Assembly: GCA_973895155.1 (NCBI GenBank)
Contig: OZ316891.1
Span: 15,872,001-15,936,000, forward strand
Source: Marsupella aquatica
Lineage: Eukaryota; Marchantiophyta
DNA length: 64,000 bases
Direction: 5' to 3'
Part shown: positions 31,714 to 42,050 of the stretch, piece by piece
How the letters are laid out: each line of letters starts with the position of its first letter
How positions within the stretch are numbered: the first letter of the stretch is position 1
Position numbers and translations under genes: made by a program
Notes under the pieces: generated by a model
Told to the model about the DNA's origin: nothing
The model's input: only the letters and a program-made list of their open reading frames with translations
Databases searched by the model: none

Positions 31714-32060
31714 TAATGGTAATGGTAATGGTAATGTATTATAAGCTCCGGGACCATGAAAGTCAAAGGAGCTGCCACAAAAAGTAAAGTACAATGCAAT
31801 CAAATAAAAGAGCAACCAAAAGAGATTTCTCAGAAGAGGACAACTATGTCCTCAAAGAAACTATGGACCTAGAGAGCCCTATGGACCTAGAGAGCCCTGA
31901 AAGATTTTCCAAACCTAATCTCCTTTCCCTATCCACCGCAAAGATATATCTTCCAAGTTGCTGAGGGGGCAGACCAAACAATGCATACAAATCTTTCACC
32001 AAGATTTGAGATGCCATCCTAACCCCCTCATAAAACTTGCAAGCAATGAATACATGATAT
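31714..32060 (-). mobile_element. LINE-A copy 5, 347-bp 3' end nested in copy 4
   Basis: The hexamer tail starts at 31714 after CATAG and the copy ends at TGATAT, after which the interrupted LINE continues at TGAATGCC. A perfect 20-bp tandem duplication (CTATGGACCTAGAGAGCCCT) lies at about 31860-31899. No target duplication of more than 1-2 bp is visible. Confidence 0.88.
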
Positions 32061-32715
32061 TGAATGCCAAAAGTCTCTTTTCCCCTGAATGTGATCTTGC
32101 TTGCATCCTTGCTCTAGCACAATCCTCGTCAAACCAAGCCTTCATGTTTTGCTTTCTAGGGGGTTTGGTGGAGAAAGTAGAGGCTGCTGCTTGTGCTATG
32201 ACTTCTGAGAGCTCAATCTGATCATCCAGGGTATGGAGAAGATGGTCAAAGTTGGCTTTGAAGATGACTTCTCTATCAGGGTCTAGAAACAGAGGTTTGG
32301 GTACTGGCTTTCTATGCACTTTGTTTGGGATTGTGGTCAGGTCAAGATGGAACAACAAAGGCAAGTGTGAAGACTCTGGTTGTTGATCAAGTATTTGAAA
32401 GTCAACCACTCTAGTGGCAGAGGTAGGTGAGGCAAGAAGGTAATCAATGGTACTACATCCTTGTTTAGATCTAAAAGTGTAACCAGATGATTGGGGAAAT
32501 CTCTCAAGCCCATTCAATATTCTTAGATTACAAGAAGCTCCCAAATGCAAAAAGTGACATGTCATGTCATTTGTTCTGGTGTCAAGAGCCTCTCTCACCC
32601 AAGGTATCTCTTCACTACATGATGACCAAGGTAAAGTTCCTAAGTCCTCACTTTCAGTAAATTGTTCATTAGATACCCTGGCATTAAAGTCCCCCACTAT
32701 CCATGTCTCCCCTAG
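32061..32715 (-). pseudogene. LINE-A copy 4 endonuclease segment
   Basis: The frame covers GDFNAR through STIDY, SSHLPL and the linker. It is bounded on both sides by nested LINE 3' ends. The sequence is otherwise close to copy 3. Confidence 0.85.
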
Positions 32716-32934
32716 TAATGGTAATGGTAATGGTAATGTATTATAAGCTCCGGGACCATGAAAGTCAAAGGAGCTGCCACAAAAAGTAAAGTACAATGCA
32801 ATCAAAGAAAAGAGCAACCAAAAGAGATTTCTCAGAAGAGGACAACTATGTCCTCAAAGAAACTATGGACCTAGAGAGCCCTGAAAGATTTTCCAAACCT
32901 ATTCTCCTTTCCCTATCCACCGCAAAGATATATC
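32716..32934 (-). mobile_element. LINE-A copy 6, 219-bp 3' end nested in copy 4
   Basis: The tail begins after CCCTAG. The inner end finishes in GATATATC, which is also the target sequence just before ATGAATGAC in the uninterrupted LINE. The junction therefore shows 8 bp of microhomology and loses only GGT from the target. Confidence 0.88.
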
Positions 32935-33661
32935 ATGAATGACTTGGATTAACCTATGAAATGGATAATGTGCATCAGCAATTCCCATCTTATAGACATT
33001 CATATTAAGGGGAGCAAAGTAGGTGACAATCAGAAATGATGGAGTACCTCTGGTATGAAGTCTCACCACCATGAACTGCTTGCTGGGATCGTCATGCTCA
33101 ATAGAGGTCATCGTGTTGAAGTTGATTCTTGGTGTAGACAGCAATGCCTCCAAACCCTCTTCCCCGTGTGGTCTTTTTCTCATTGAAGATGGATTGTATG
33201 CAAGTAAAGCCTTTAATGCTAGGTAGAGCATTTCCCTCATATTCCCAAGTCTCCGTGAAAAGCAAGATGTCAAAAGTCTCAAACAAAGGTTCCCCTCCAA
33301 TTGCTGTTTCTATGGAAAGTCCTGAAACATTCCATGCCATGACTCTCAAGGTCCCGATCCATCATTTAGAAACAACTCTCTTCTTATTGGTAACAACAGC
33401 TTGTCCATTGCGCAAGTAGGCTACCAATCCTTGGTCTTTGGTTACCCTCACCTTCTCAAGCTCAATTTTCCTTGCTTGGACTTGTGTGGGAGTCAGATCA
33501 TCATCCAACCAAATCCTTAGCCCTTTAAGCATGCTCCTGTTAGCCATCACTCTAGCTTTCTCGGATTCAGCTGCAAACTTCACCAAGATTGGACGTGGAA
33601 GGTCCCCCTTCTTTTGCCCAATCCTATATGCTTGCAAAATGATAGGGTCATGCACTTTCAT
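32935..33661 (-). pseudogene. LINE-A copy 4 ORF2 start and ORF1 C-terminus
   Basis: ORF1 (33362-33661) is intact over its C-terminal 99 codons and ends with TGA. The ORF2 start follows in the same frame, with WNVSG and TETWE blocks, and is frameshifted near 33110. This is the third copy showing the in-frame TGA between the two ORFs. Confidence 0.8.
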
Positions 33662-33805
33662 CTGAGATTGGAAGAATGAAATTGCTACCTTCTTGGTGTC
33701 TTCCTTCTCCTCCTCAACAAGGCCTGATATTTTGCAGTTGCTGACTCTTGCATGCTGGTTCTTGTGTTCTTCCTCTAGTGCTCTCCTCTCCTCCTCCTTG
33801 GCTTA

Positions 33806-34546
33806 GGTGGCGCTGCGATGAACGTCCAAGTATGGAGCAGGTCCCCAATGTAATGGGACACTCAATGGGAGTTTTGATCGCGATGAGTGTCGAAATTGTA
33901 TCAAGAAGGTTGGCTTCCATTCGTCTGACGGTGTTGTTGGAATTGTCGTGAAGGGCCATCGTCTCTCCAGGGGCGAACCGATCTCCAAAATGATTTGGTT
34001 CTGCCCAAACCAAACCTGTTATAAGAGTCGTCCGCGTCGTGGTGTTCATCAGCTTCCTCCTCTTCCTGAAATTTTGCCTGTTCTGAAGGGTACAAGCCTA
34101 TCTCCTTCTGAAATCACGTTCCTCGAAGAGCAAGGACTTGTCTTAGCCCGAACAACAGGATCCAGTCGATCTGCGCCATCTTCGTTTGACCTCAGGATAA
34201 ATGTGAACATGTTCCCAGAAACAATAAGGTTTTGGAGCCAAATGTCCGGCTGGGTAGTTGGAATGGGAGGAACTCAAGACCTTGGTCTAATCTCACTGTG
34301 GGTCACACTAAGCAAATGGAGTCTGCACGACAAGAAGAGATGAGTTTGGATGGGAATGGAATGTTCGTACTGGAAATGCTTTTGGAAAGCAATTTCGAAT
34401 TCGAACCCATGAGAACCATCGATCACCAAGCACGTACTTTGTTCAAATCTGTATCTTCCCTGCTTGCTCTTGTGAGGACTTCTTCCTACAACATTCGAGT
34501 GGCAAGTCGTACATGCCTTGTAAACATCTATACTGGGTGTACATAA
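33806..34546 (+). pseudogene. Gene T, unit 1: 3' part after the LINE insertion
   Basis: The text ECRNCIKKVGF, TSLSPSEITFLEEQGL and SSFDLRINVNM aligns with ECRNSVKKVSL, a matching ITFL block and PLDLQINVSTY on the minus strand at 36.03-35.66 kb. Its order is the same as in unit 2. It therefore continues gene T beyond LINE-A copy 4. At least two frame changes occur, and the gene ends near 34546 (TAA). The function of this C-terminal region is unknown. Confidence 0.68.
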
Positions 34547-35254
34547 ATGTTTTCAAACTTGAGGTTGAGGAGTCGACTCTTTGTAGCCAACCAATTTTGA
34601 CTGTGGGCGAAGTCAGGCTTGTCTTGGAGAGGCAAAAACTTGAATGGCTAATAATAGGGGCCGAAACTTCCGGATAGGTCGTTCAATATAACGGATAGTC
34701 ACTATTTTGTCTTTACCCAACGGATATGTTACTTGTTTTATTCAGTATTGTTTGGTTAGCATCGGGCGCTGCTTCCAAAAATCTTATTTTTCTTGCTTTA
34801 TTATGTACGCGTGTAGTGTAAGCATTACAACATGTTTTATTTAAAATGTGTAAGTTGATATCATTATGTTTTATCTTTCAAGCCGTGTTTATTCAATTAT
34901 TCTGAAATAAATCGTTACGAGGTGTTTTGTCATTTGTTTGTCACGGTACTCGGTCCATTTAAGTGAACTCATTTTGATTGAGTTCATTTGGACACTACTC
35001 TTCACTTGTTCTGTGGTGGGTCCCACCATAAGGTTCACTTTTTAGCTTGGACGAATAGTGATATTTGAATGAATGTTTCATTGAGTATAGTCCCCATACC
35101 ATGTTCAGTTATCTTCCAGATCAAAATGTTGTTGCAAGGGAGGATTGCTAGTACTCTTCATCCATTGGATGGCACAAAATAATTGTTCGTTTTAAACCTA
35201 ATTCACTAAAGAAAAATTATGTGATTAGCGTAGTTTTTCATTCGGACCAAAGGG
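34547..35254. other. Tail-to-tail junction of the two units
   Basis: Non-coding AT-rich sequence lies between the converging 3' ends of gene T copies. One variant palindrome, AGCATCGGGCGCT, lies at 34758-34770. I saw no inverted repeat joining the two sides by eye. Confidence 0.5.
34758..34770. repeat. Variant 13-bp palindrome 3' of gene T
   Basis: The sequence AGCATCGGGCGCT is identical to the copy at 25135. Confidence 0.85.
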
Positions 35255-38200
35255 CTATGGTTGATGCAAAACTGGTAACAGGGAATCGCTTACTAGTAAC
35301 AGGTAAAATTTGACTGTTAACAACAAAAAATTTCCTGGTAATAGGTTTTCTATTTTCTGTTTTCTGTCATGGCTATCATACCCTCGAGTGAAGAAATCGT
35401 CATAGGAGCATGATGGAAAACAACAAACTTGAACCCAATATCTTTTTGGTATCCTTCCATATGTCTCGTGTGTTGCAACAAACAATTGTTTTCCCCAACC
35501 ATTTCCAAACTCGATGATGTTCTCCGTCAACACTCGCATTTGCTCTTCCTCTAATGATTTGATGCGTTTCAAATGCTCTGACGAAAGAGTGACCCTCATG
35601 CAGATTGACTTCCCATTTTGACTTGAAAATTGATGCAACGGGTCATTCATGTTTACCATCTCACGATATGTACTGACATTAATTTGTAAATCTAGAGGTG
35701 AAGGGGCACTCAATGGTGGGGAGACATTTGGCATATGTTCTCTTCTAGAGGGATGAGTTTGAATGCCTAAATCAAAGGAAAGGCCTTTCTCAATGAGGAA
35801 GGTAATTTCCTCACTAGCAAGACTGGTCCCTAAACAAGCAAAACATCAGAAATTGGTGGTAAGGAAACAATGGAACGTTGTGGCTTTCCTCAAAAACAAA
35901 CATTATTTGGACAAAACCAAGTAACTTGAGGTACATTTGAGCCAAAAATCCTGTGTGCAGCAAAACCGCAATAGCCATGCGTCCCCTTGGGTCGGGTAAT
36001 GATACTTTTTTCACAGAATTCCGACATTCCTCTCGAGTTACAGACCTACCAAGAAACCCTTAGCACTTTGGGCCGACCCCTTTGGAGGACATTCTACCTA
36101 TATACCAACTCCCTTGGGGAACTCGCACCTCATGGCATGTCAACGTAGCACTTGACTCGGAAATGGGCAATGGGACTACAGGTGTAGGGGACGGAGCAGG
36201 AGTTGAACGAGTAGCAACGCGTCTGGGTGGAGTCTGAAGGACCTCAAACGATTCACTCTCAGACAAATTTACAACATCTGGTATCGAAGCTCCCTCGGGC
36301 CGATCCATTGATGTTGGCGGCCCTCTTGTATAATTAGGACTAAACTCAATAGAGTTTAGATTTTGTCTCCTTGATGCAGTCCTAGTTGGGGAAGTAAGAA
36401 GAACCATGTCATGTCGATGAGAGTCCTGATCAGAGATTTTGTCACTTGCAATTCCCTTCCTCTTTTGTAGATTTTGTTTGCAAATCACCATTTAATGGCC
36501 TAGTCCGTAGAAGATCAAACTTCCCATTAGCTTCCATCAAATAATTGGTTGCTTTCTCATGAGCGGAAGCAGAACCAACCATATCTGCATGGCAAAATGC
36601 AAGCTCAAAATTGTTGGTCCTGTACCTCTACTCACACCGGACTCAAATTTGATGTAGCAGGCAACTTGGAAGGCAGCACGATTGGAGTCAACTTTGCAGG
36701 CGCCTCCACTAGAGTCACTTTCTTTTTGGGTTGGGAAGCAAGCATGGAAGCATGGACAGATTCCAAACCAGTGCAATTTGGCATTCTTGCAGACTCCAGG
36801 GCGTCAGCCGACTGAAACAAAACAGATTAGTATAAATCAACGTAAGTAATGGATTCAACCAATGTTAGCAAAGGTCGCTTGCAATATTTTGATGAGCATG
36901 CCATAAAATATAGATTTGTGATTAAGACCATACCAGCCGGATATAGTTCCCCCACTGTCTCCATCGAACGACCCACCAGGAAATCCATCCTTGTAGATAG
37001 CAAAGTTTCCCTAGAATACAGTTTCCAGAGTGCCACCACTCCTTGATCTTTGAAGAAATTCTGTAAGCTTCAACGTACGTGGAGGCGTTCCTCAAACGGT
37101 CCCACCTTCATGGGTATGCCTCCAAAGTGATTGGAAGAAATGAAAAGCATCAGACCTCTCTTCTTCTGGATTAGGCAGACCCTGCCAGAATACATTCCAA
37201 ACCGCATTCCACGCAGCGGTGGCATTGTCTGCCATGAAACTATGGATGGTAATGTCGTGCAAACCATTTTTGGATGCAACACTTACCATCAACCTCCAAG
37301 CCGTAGACAATGATTCACAACATTCAGACTTCAGCTCACAAGTAAATATTGTGCAGAGGGCACGGATGTTATGATCATAAACGTGCGCACTAAATGTAAG
37401 CCAGCCAGTAGTAATCCGGTGCATAACATCAAAACTAACCCATGATCCTTCAAGAGAACCCCCTTTTTTCATTTTTGAAGAATATCCAATCCATAACCCA
37501 GACTTTTTACGCTCATCTTGAAAACAGGAGCTTGATCTATGATTGAGCCTTGACCGGGGAATAGAAATCTCTGGATGTAAGGAAAATGAATGTTCCTTTG
37601 CATGTCCCGAATCGAGTCAAACTCCCTTTTCAAGGGATTCTCCATTTTCACGTTCCACAAGATGACTTGGAACTTCTCTTTGGATGCAAGAGCACTCAAT
37701 GAGCTCCAAATATCCTGAATGTCCTGGGCATAAATCCCAGCGGCACTCTCTAGAGCCAAGTGTGACATCAATGACTCCGTTGCATCAATTTTTAGTTGAG
37801 CTGGTGTGGCCAGGGGGGGTTCACTAAATGATGGTTTTTGATGACCGACTCTGCAGCAATCATGGCCTCCCTCAAAACAAAACTATTTGGTGGGTGGACA
37901 TGGTATCCAACATGCGTTGCAAGCCTCAACATGAATCTCATATTTTCTTTATCCACCGACAAAAGTGGGTGCATGTAAAACATTAGTGCGAGACACGTCT
38001 CCACACATACAGGTGGTTGGTCACAATGAAAACATACTATTCCTCTGGGAGAAACTGCTTCCCCAGTCTTGTGCATGTGGTCTCTTTTTGCCCTTCCCGC
38101 CCAGGACACTCGATTCCTTCCTTTGCCCTTATCTAAGAATGCACACTTTCCATTTTGACATTCAATCGACCCAGAGCATTGGACCTTTGCAAACTGATAT

Positions 38201-38806
38201 AAATATTTTGGAAAAACATTCACAAAAGTTGGAATAATTTGGGTCCAACGATAGCAATCATTCTCTGGATCCATGTATTTTAACCCAGATCCTCTTTTAG
38301 TGGATGAATCTACTAGAGGAAGCTCAAATATTGAGTCCCCATTGTAATCCTTGGGAAGACATTGAACATGTTTGACATCCTCGCCCGACTCCAAGAACTT
38401 ACGGACAAAGCAAGATATCTTGCTCGAGCCTTTAACCCTCAATATCATGTCACAAGCACTCACTCGATATACAGGGGAAACTTTATTTGGAGACTCTGTT
38501 TTGATTTCACAAACATCAATGTCTACTTCTACTCTCTCGGGGGATGGATCATTTTTCGTAACCATAGAGTACACATATCCAATTTTCAAGCTCCAATGTC
38601 TATGGAGACTCGAAGGCTCAATACGGGCAGGACTCACAATGGAATCCTCCCTCCTCCCAAGTACATCTTGGATATATAATCCCTCAGCCAAGTCGTTGAC
38701 CAAGATAAGTTTCACTCACTATTTTCTCTCCACTCAATGAAAAAACAAGAAGAAACATCACATCTCCAGTAGACTCGCGCACAATTCTGATTTGAGATGC
38801 CATGTC
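35255..38806 (-). pseudogene. Gene T, unit 2: MULE-like transposase
   Basis: The likely start is ATG near 38800 (MASQIRIVRESTGDVM). The order matches unit 1: IECQNGKCAFLDKG and VCFHCDQPPVC with an HVGYHVHPP finger end, then RFLFPGQGSIIDQAPVFKM. The catalytic-looking region follows: SLEGSWVSFDVMHRITTGW, HVYDHNIRALC, ITIHSFMADNATAAWNAV and RSDAFHFFQSLWRH. A 122-bp intron (36812-36933) is at the same codon as in unit 1. Frames break near 38715, 37790, 37470 and 36660. The two presumed catalytic Asp residues are kept. It reads away from gene M of unit 2. Confidence 0.75.
36812..36933 (-). other. Conserved intron of gene T, unit 2
   Basis: The donor GTATGG follows a Gly-Trp codon pair, and the acceptor TTGTTTCAG precedes SADALESARMPNCTG. 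Unit 1 has GTATGA after Glu-Trp and an acceptor before SKSAEEGALIPNCTG, so position and phase are the same. Confidence 0.75.
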
Positions 38807-39103
38807 TAAAACATAGATAGAGTCCAAATGGAAATCTCGGCCAATGTCACAGAATGAAAGGGGTGTTTCTCACTCCTAAATTGTTAATTGTAGTCTGTTG
38901 AAAGCTCGAACAACTCTCAGATTTTGAAACGGTAATAACTGTGGCATTAAAATATTTGGGTATGACATGCGTGATAGTAAACAGGAAACAAGTTTACTGG
39001 TACTAGCAAAAAAATAATTTTACCAAAAAAATGACAATGTAAAAATATTTCCTAAAAAATCACATTTTTCAACAAAAAAAATTATTGACAACAATTTTTG
39101 GCT

Positions 39104-39116
39104 AGCTTTGGGCGCT
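39104..39116. repeat. Degenerate 13-bp palindrome upstream of gene T, unit 2
   Basis: The sequence AGCTTTGGGCGCT keeps the constant right arm and is flanked by CT and AG as in several other copies. Confidence 0.65.
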
Positions 39117-39397
39117 AGCAAAAAAAACAACTTTTTTTTCTACAAAAAAATAAAATTTTAAAATCATTTTTTTTAAATTACCACTCATTTTCCCGTTACC
39201 AGTTTCTGTTTCTTGTTACTGTTTGTTGTTTCTTGTTGTTTGTAAATACCCCAAATATTTGGTCGTTTGTTTTGTATCCGTTAGGATGTCTTTATACATG
39301 AAGACAAGCATAAAACTCTTTATATATTCCGTGAAAAAACATACACTAGATGTTAACAAAGATCGCTACCAAAATTGTCTTAGTATCTTAACCTAAT

Positions 39398-39959
39398 TTA
39401 CGCCCAACTAAAGACGTAGAATCTGTAGGTATCGATCCTTATATGAATCTCACTCCTTTTGGTCGGGATCTGGACAAAACTTATCCAAAGAAGCAGACAT
39501 TTCTTCATCCGGGACACCAGTTGCTCAACGGTATATGTCTTGTGTGAAACCATGGTCCCTCCTCTGCCTAAATGCTCTACTTGGAGCTCTGTAGACAGGC
39601 CTTCGGCTGCTCCCGCTCGCAAAGTTAGAGTCCTGAAAATCAGGAGATCCCAACACCTTGTGCTTTCAAAGTTCTAGACAACGCGGCTAAACTGTGGCAG
39701 GATTGGAATGAACATGGAAGAAGAACCGATCTTTGAATGGAAGAGCGGGCTCATCCCTGAGCCATGGAATGTTCCGCTCCCTTGGCCTCATTCCCTCACT
39801 CGATGGGAGGCTATTCCTATTTTGGATGTCTGAAGTGGTAGAAACATACGTCTCGGACTCGTGCTCTGTGGTCTCCTCTTCCTCTTCAATGGGAAATTTA
39901 CCATTATTGGGCTTCATGTTCCGCAAACCATCCATGACCAAAGATGAGTGTGACAACAA
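39398..39959 (-). CDS. Possible small gene of unknown function
   Basis: The minus-strand text from 39959 has an acidic run (EEEEETTEHESE), then MRPRERNIPWLRDEP and FKDRFFFHVHSN. It stops at 39687. A second open stretch to 39398 (LQVEHLGRGGTMVSHKTYT) follows in another frame. No family was recognised. It lies between divergent genes T and M of unit 2 and could be a remnant of a third gene or chance. Confidence 0.25.
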
Positions 39960-40039
39960 TAAGGAATGTCAAAATCCAAGACGATGTGAATCAGTGAGTG
40001 TCTGGAATAGACACCTAACAAAGTTAACTCTTCAATATA

Positions 40040-40185
40040 TGGACCTACCCTCCAGGGATGACCGACCAAAGAACTGACTGACCAAAGTACGGAACGACCA
40101 ATGAATTGACGGACCTTTAGAGACGGCCGACCAAATAACCCTAAGACCGCCCGACCAACCCAAAGACCGACCGACAAAACATACA
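40040..40185. repeat. Degenerate GACCGACC/GACCAAA array
   Basis: Units such as GACCGACCAAAG, GACTGACCAAAG, GGCCGACCAAAT and GACCGCCCGACC recur every 12-25 bp. Read in reverse complement they resemble the GTCGTC/GGTC units at 17.9-18.2 kb. Confidence 0.55.
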
Positions 40186-41038
40186 TATCCATCGGATTCC
40201 CCTATCGTCTTTTTACAAGGTCAGTAATGGATAGTATCTGCCAACGGATATACAACGGTAATAAAGAACGATAACTTTTGCTAGCAATCATCGCTATCAT
40301 TAACTATGCTTCAAAAGATTCGTACTGAACCTAATATCACTGAAATCTACTATAAATTCCAAAAAAGTGGTAACGAGTTTTGATAGCGACCTTTGCTATC
40401 AAAAATTATAGTTTCCAATATCCAATTCTAGAGGTTTATTGACAAATTTTGCAATGTTTTGGGTTTAGTTTCATTGATTTAAAAATGGAATAATTTTGAT
40501 AGCAAGGGTTGCTACCAAAGTTACCGTTAAATGGTAACTTTAATTGTTTTTTGTTCACCTTAAGTGTTCTAAAAGTTTCCTTATTTGACGTCAAACTTCC
40601 GTGCATTTAGGTTAGGTTTCATTAAACCACCCAAAATTAACTCAACATTAATTTTTGTTAATTAACCTGTTAGTACCACTAGTTACTGTTGTATATTGTT
40701 CCTATTACTGTATGACACGTCTCAAATTCTAGTTGCTATCGCTATGGATGATAGTATTATATCTCGTTTAGAAATGGATGACGGTATTATATCCTATTTA
40801 CAAATGTTCCATTGGACTTCACACGTCTTGGTCAGTAGAGGAGTAGATGTTGGTAAGGTGTCTTTGTACGTGGGGTGTCATCCATACCCAACGACGGTCA
40901 CTCTTTGGAGTAGTTGTGCAAAATTTTCAAGGGCATCAAGCCCATTAGTGAACCAATGGATCATTCTTCTTAATCGCACTCCCAAACTTCTTTTTCCGCC
41001 TCCTCTATATAGACTACAAACTCAAGCAAATTAGTGAC

Positions 41039-42050
41039 TTGGTTGACAGCAGAGAGACAAATTCTTTTCATAGGTTTGAAACTCCGAGAAGACCAGTCAT
41101 GTCTCAAGGCACACATGGTGTGCCGATGGGAGGCAGCAAAATTCCGGACGCGTTCTCCAAGGTGCTTGCTCATCACTCTCTTTCGTTTGGGTTGAACAAA
41201 AGAGGTGATATGCAAGATCCTCCTAGGATTCCCCTTTGTCGACTTATGAACATGGACTTGGTGAGGTCGCTCCAGGTGCAATCGGGAGCTATCGATAATC
41301 TAGTCTCCAAGTTCAAGACGAATGGATACGTTGACGAGTTGGCAAAGTTTTATGTTTCCGTCTGTGATGCAAAAGGCGCTGAGATTGTGGTCACTGAAGA
41401 TATTTGAGCAACTTGGGATGATGTTTGGGTTCAGCAGAATGCAGCGTTTGAAGCAAAATGTGACAAAAATCCAGAATTTGAGTGCCTTAAGGACAAGATG
41501 TTTTCGGTTTTTGATGGGAACCATCGTCTACATTCGTGAATGATAGTTGCTAAACAGTTCCCTGACAACAAAAAGTATCATCCTCGAGTGATTTGTTGCA
41601 TTTTGAAGGGGAAGCGGGATTCCTTCATTGAGATTGAGTCGGCAATGCATGAGCTCAACAAGTAAGTTTCTTCTATTTTTTGCAAGTGCTTTGAGATGCT
41701 CAGAAATTTCTAAAAATCCTGAACTATTTTTTTGGGTCTAGGCTTGGACAATGTGTTGTGGAAAATTCTTGGATATTGGATGCGGATCGAGTGAAGAAAA
41801 TCCTCCAATATGATCTGTCTTACTATGAGAAGATCATCAATTCTGCTAGCTACAAGATCTTTGAAACTAGGATGGCGAATGTGAAGAATAATAAGGCTTG
41901 GTACTCAAAAAAGATGAGTTTGGATGCACTCACATACATTTTGTGCTCTGCAAACATAGCTGCGGGTCTAGAAGATTGTCGTCGGGGTGGAGCACAGGGA
42001 AGCAACAAACCCAAGTCAGGATTATGCATCCAAACCAGTCTTCTCCCTTG
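41039..42050 (+). pseudogene. Gene M, unit 2: N-terminal part with ParB-like motif
   Basis: The conserved text starts at PPRIPLCRLMNMDLVRSLQ. The ParB-like block reads KMFSVFDGNHRLHS and is followed by TGA where unit 1 has Trp. An earlier TGA at 41405 replaces an Arg of unit 1. The exon continues with RVICCILKGKRDSFIEI and MHELNK to a GTAAGT donor. After an 80-bp intron (41662-41741) it resumes as LGQCVVENSWILDADRVKK. Homology fades near 42020, where foreign sequence begins. Both stops are consistent with C-to-T change on one strand. Confidence 0.7.
41662..41741 (+). other. Intron of gene M, unit 2
   Basis: The intron has GTAAGT at the donor and TTGGGTCTAG at the acceptor. Joining the exons gives MHELNKLGQCVVENSW in one frame, which shows the gene is a spliced eukaryotic gene. 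Confidence 0.8.

Larger units (their letters stand above)
30126..33804 (-). mobile_element. LINE-A copy 4, inserted in gene T
   Basis: The hexamer tail starts at 30126 directly after CTGGGGCAG, and the 5' edge lies in the ORF1 coiled-coil at 33804. Gene T text resumes on the far side (VPLGQ then WRC), so the insertion is nearly clean. About 670 bp are deleted at about 30775, from RT motif C to the thumb. Two short LINE-A 3' ends (31714-32060 and 32716-32934) are nested in it. Removing them restores continuous LINE order. Confidence 0.9.
38807..41038. promoter_or_regulatory. Shared upstream region of divergent genes T and M, unit 2
   Basis: This is the mirror image of 24.9-27.2 kb. It includes an A/T-rich run (39000-39180), one degenerate palindrome, a possible small minus-strand gene (39398-39959) and a GACCGACC-rich array. 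Promoter function is inferred from orientation. Confidence 0.4.

Noticed and set aside
34547-35254. Terminal inverted repeats at the inner ends of units 1 and 2
   Set aside because: By eye I found no convincing inverted match between the two sides; a computed alignment is needed before claiming element ends.
18353-39116. Palindrome series as a CRISPR-like array
   Set aside because: Copies are kilobases apart at irregular spacing with no spacers of constant length, and the host is a eukaryote.
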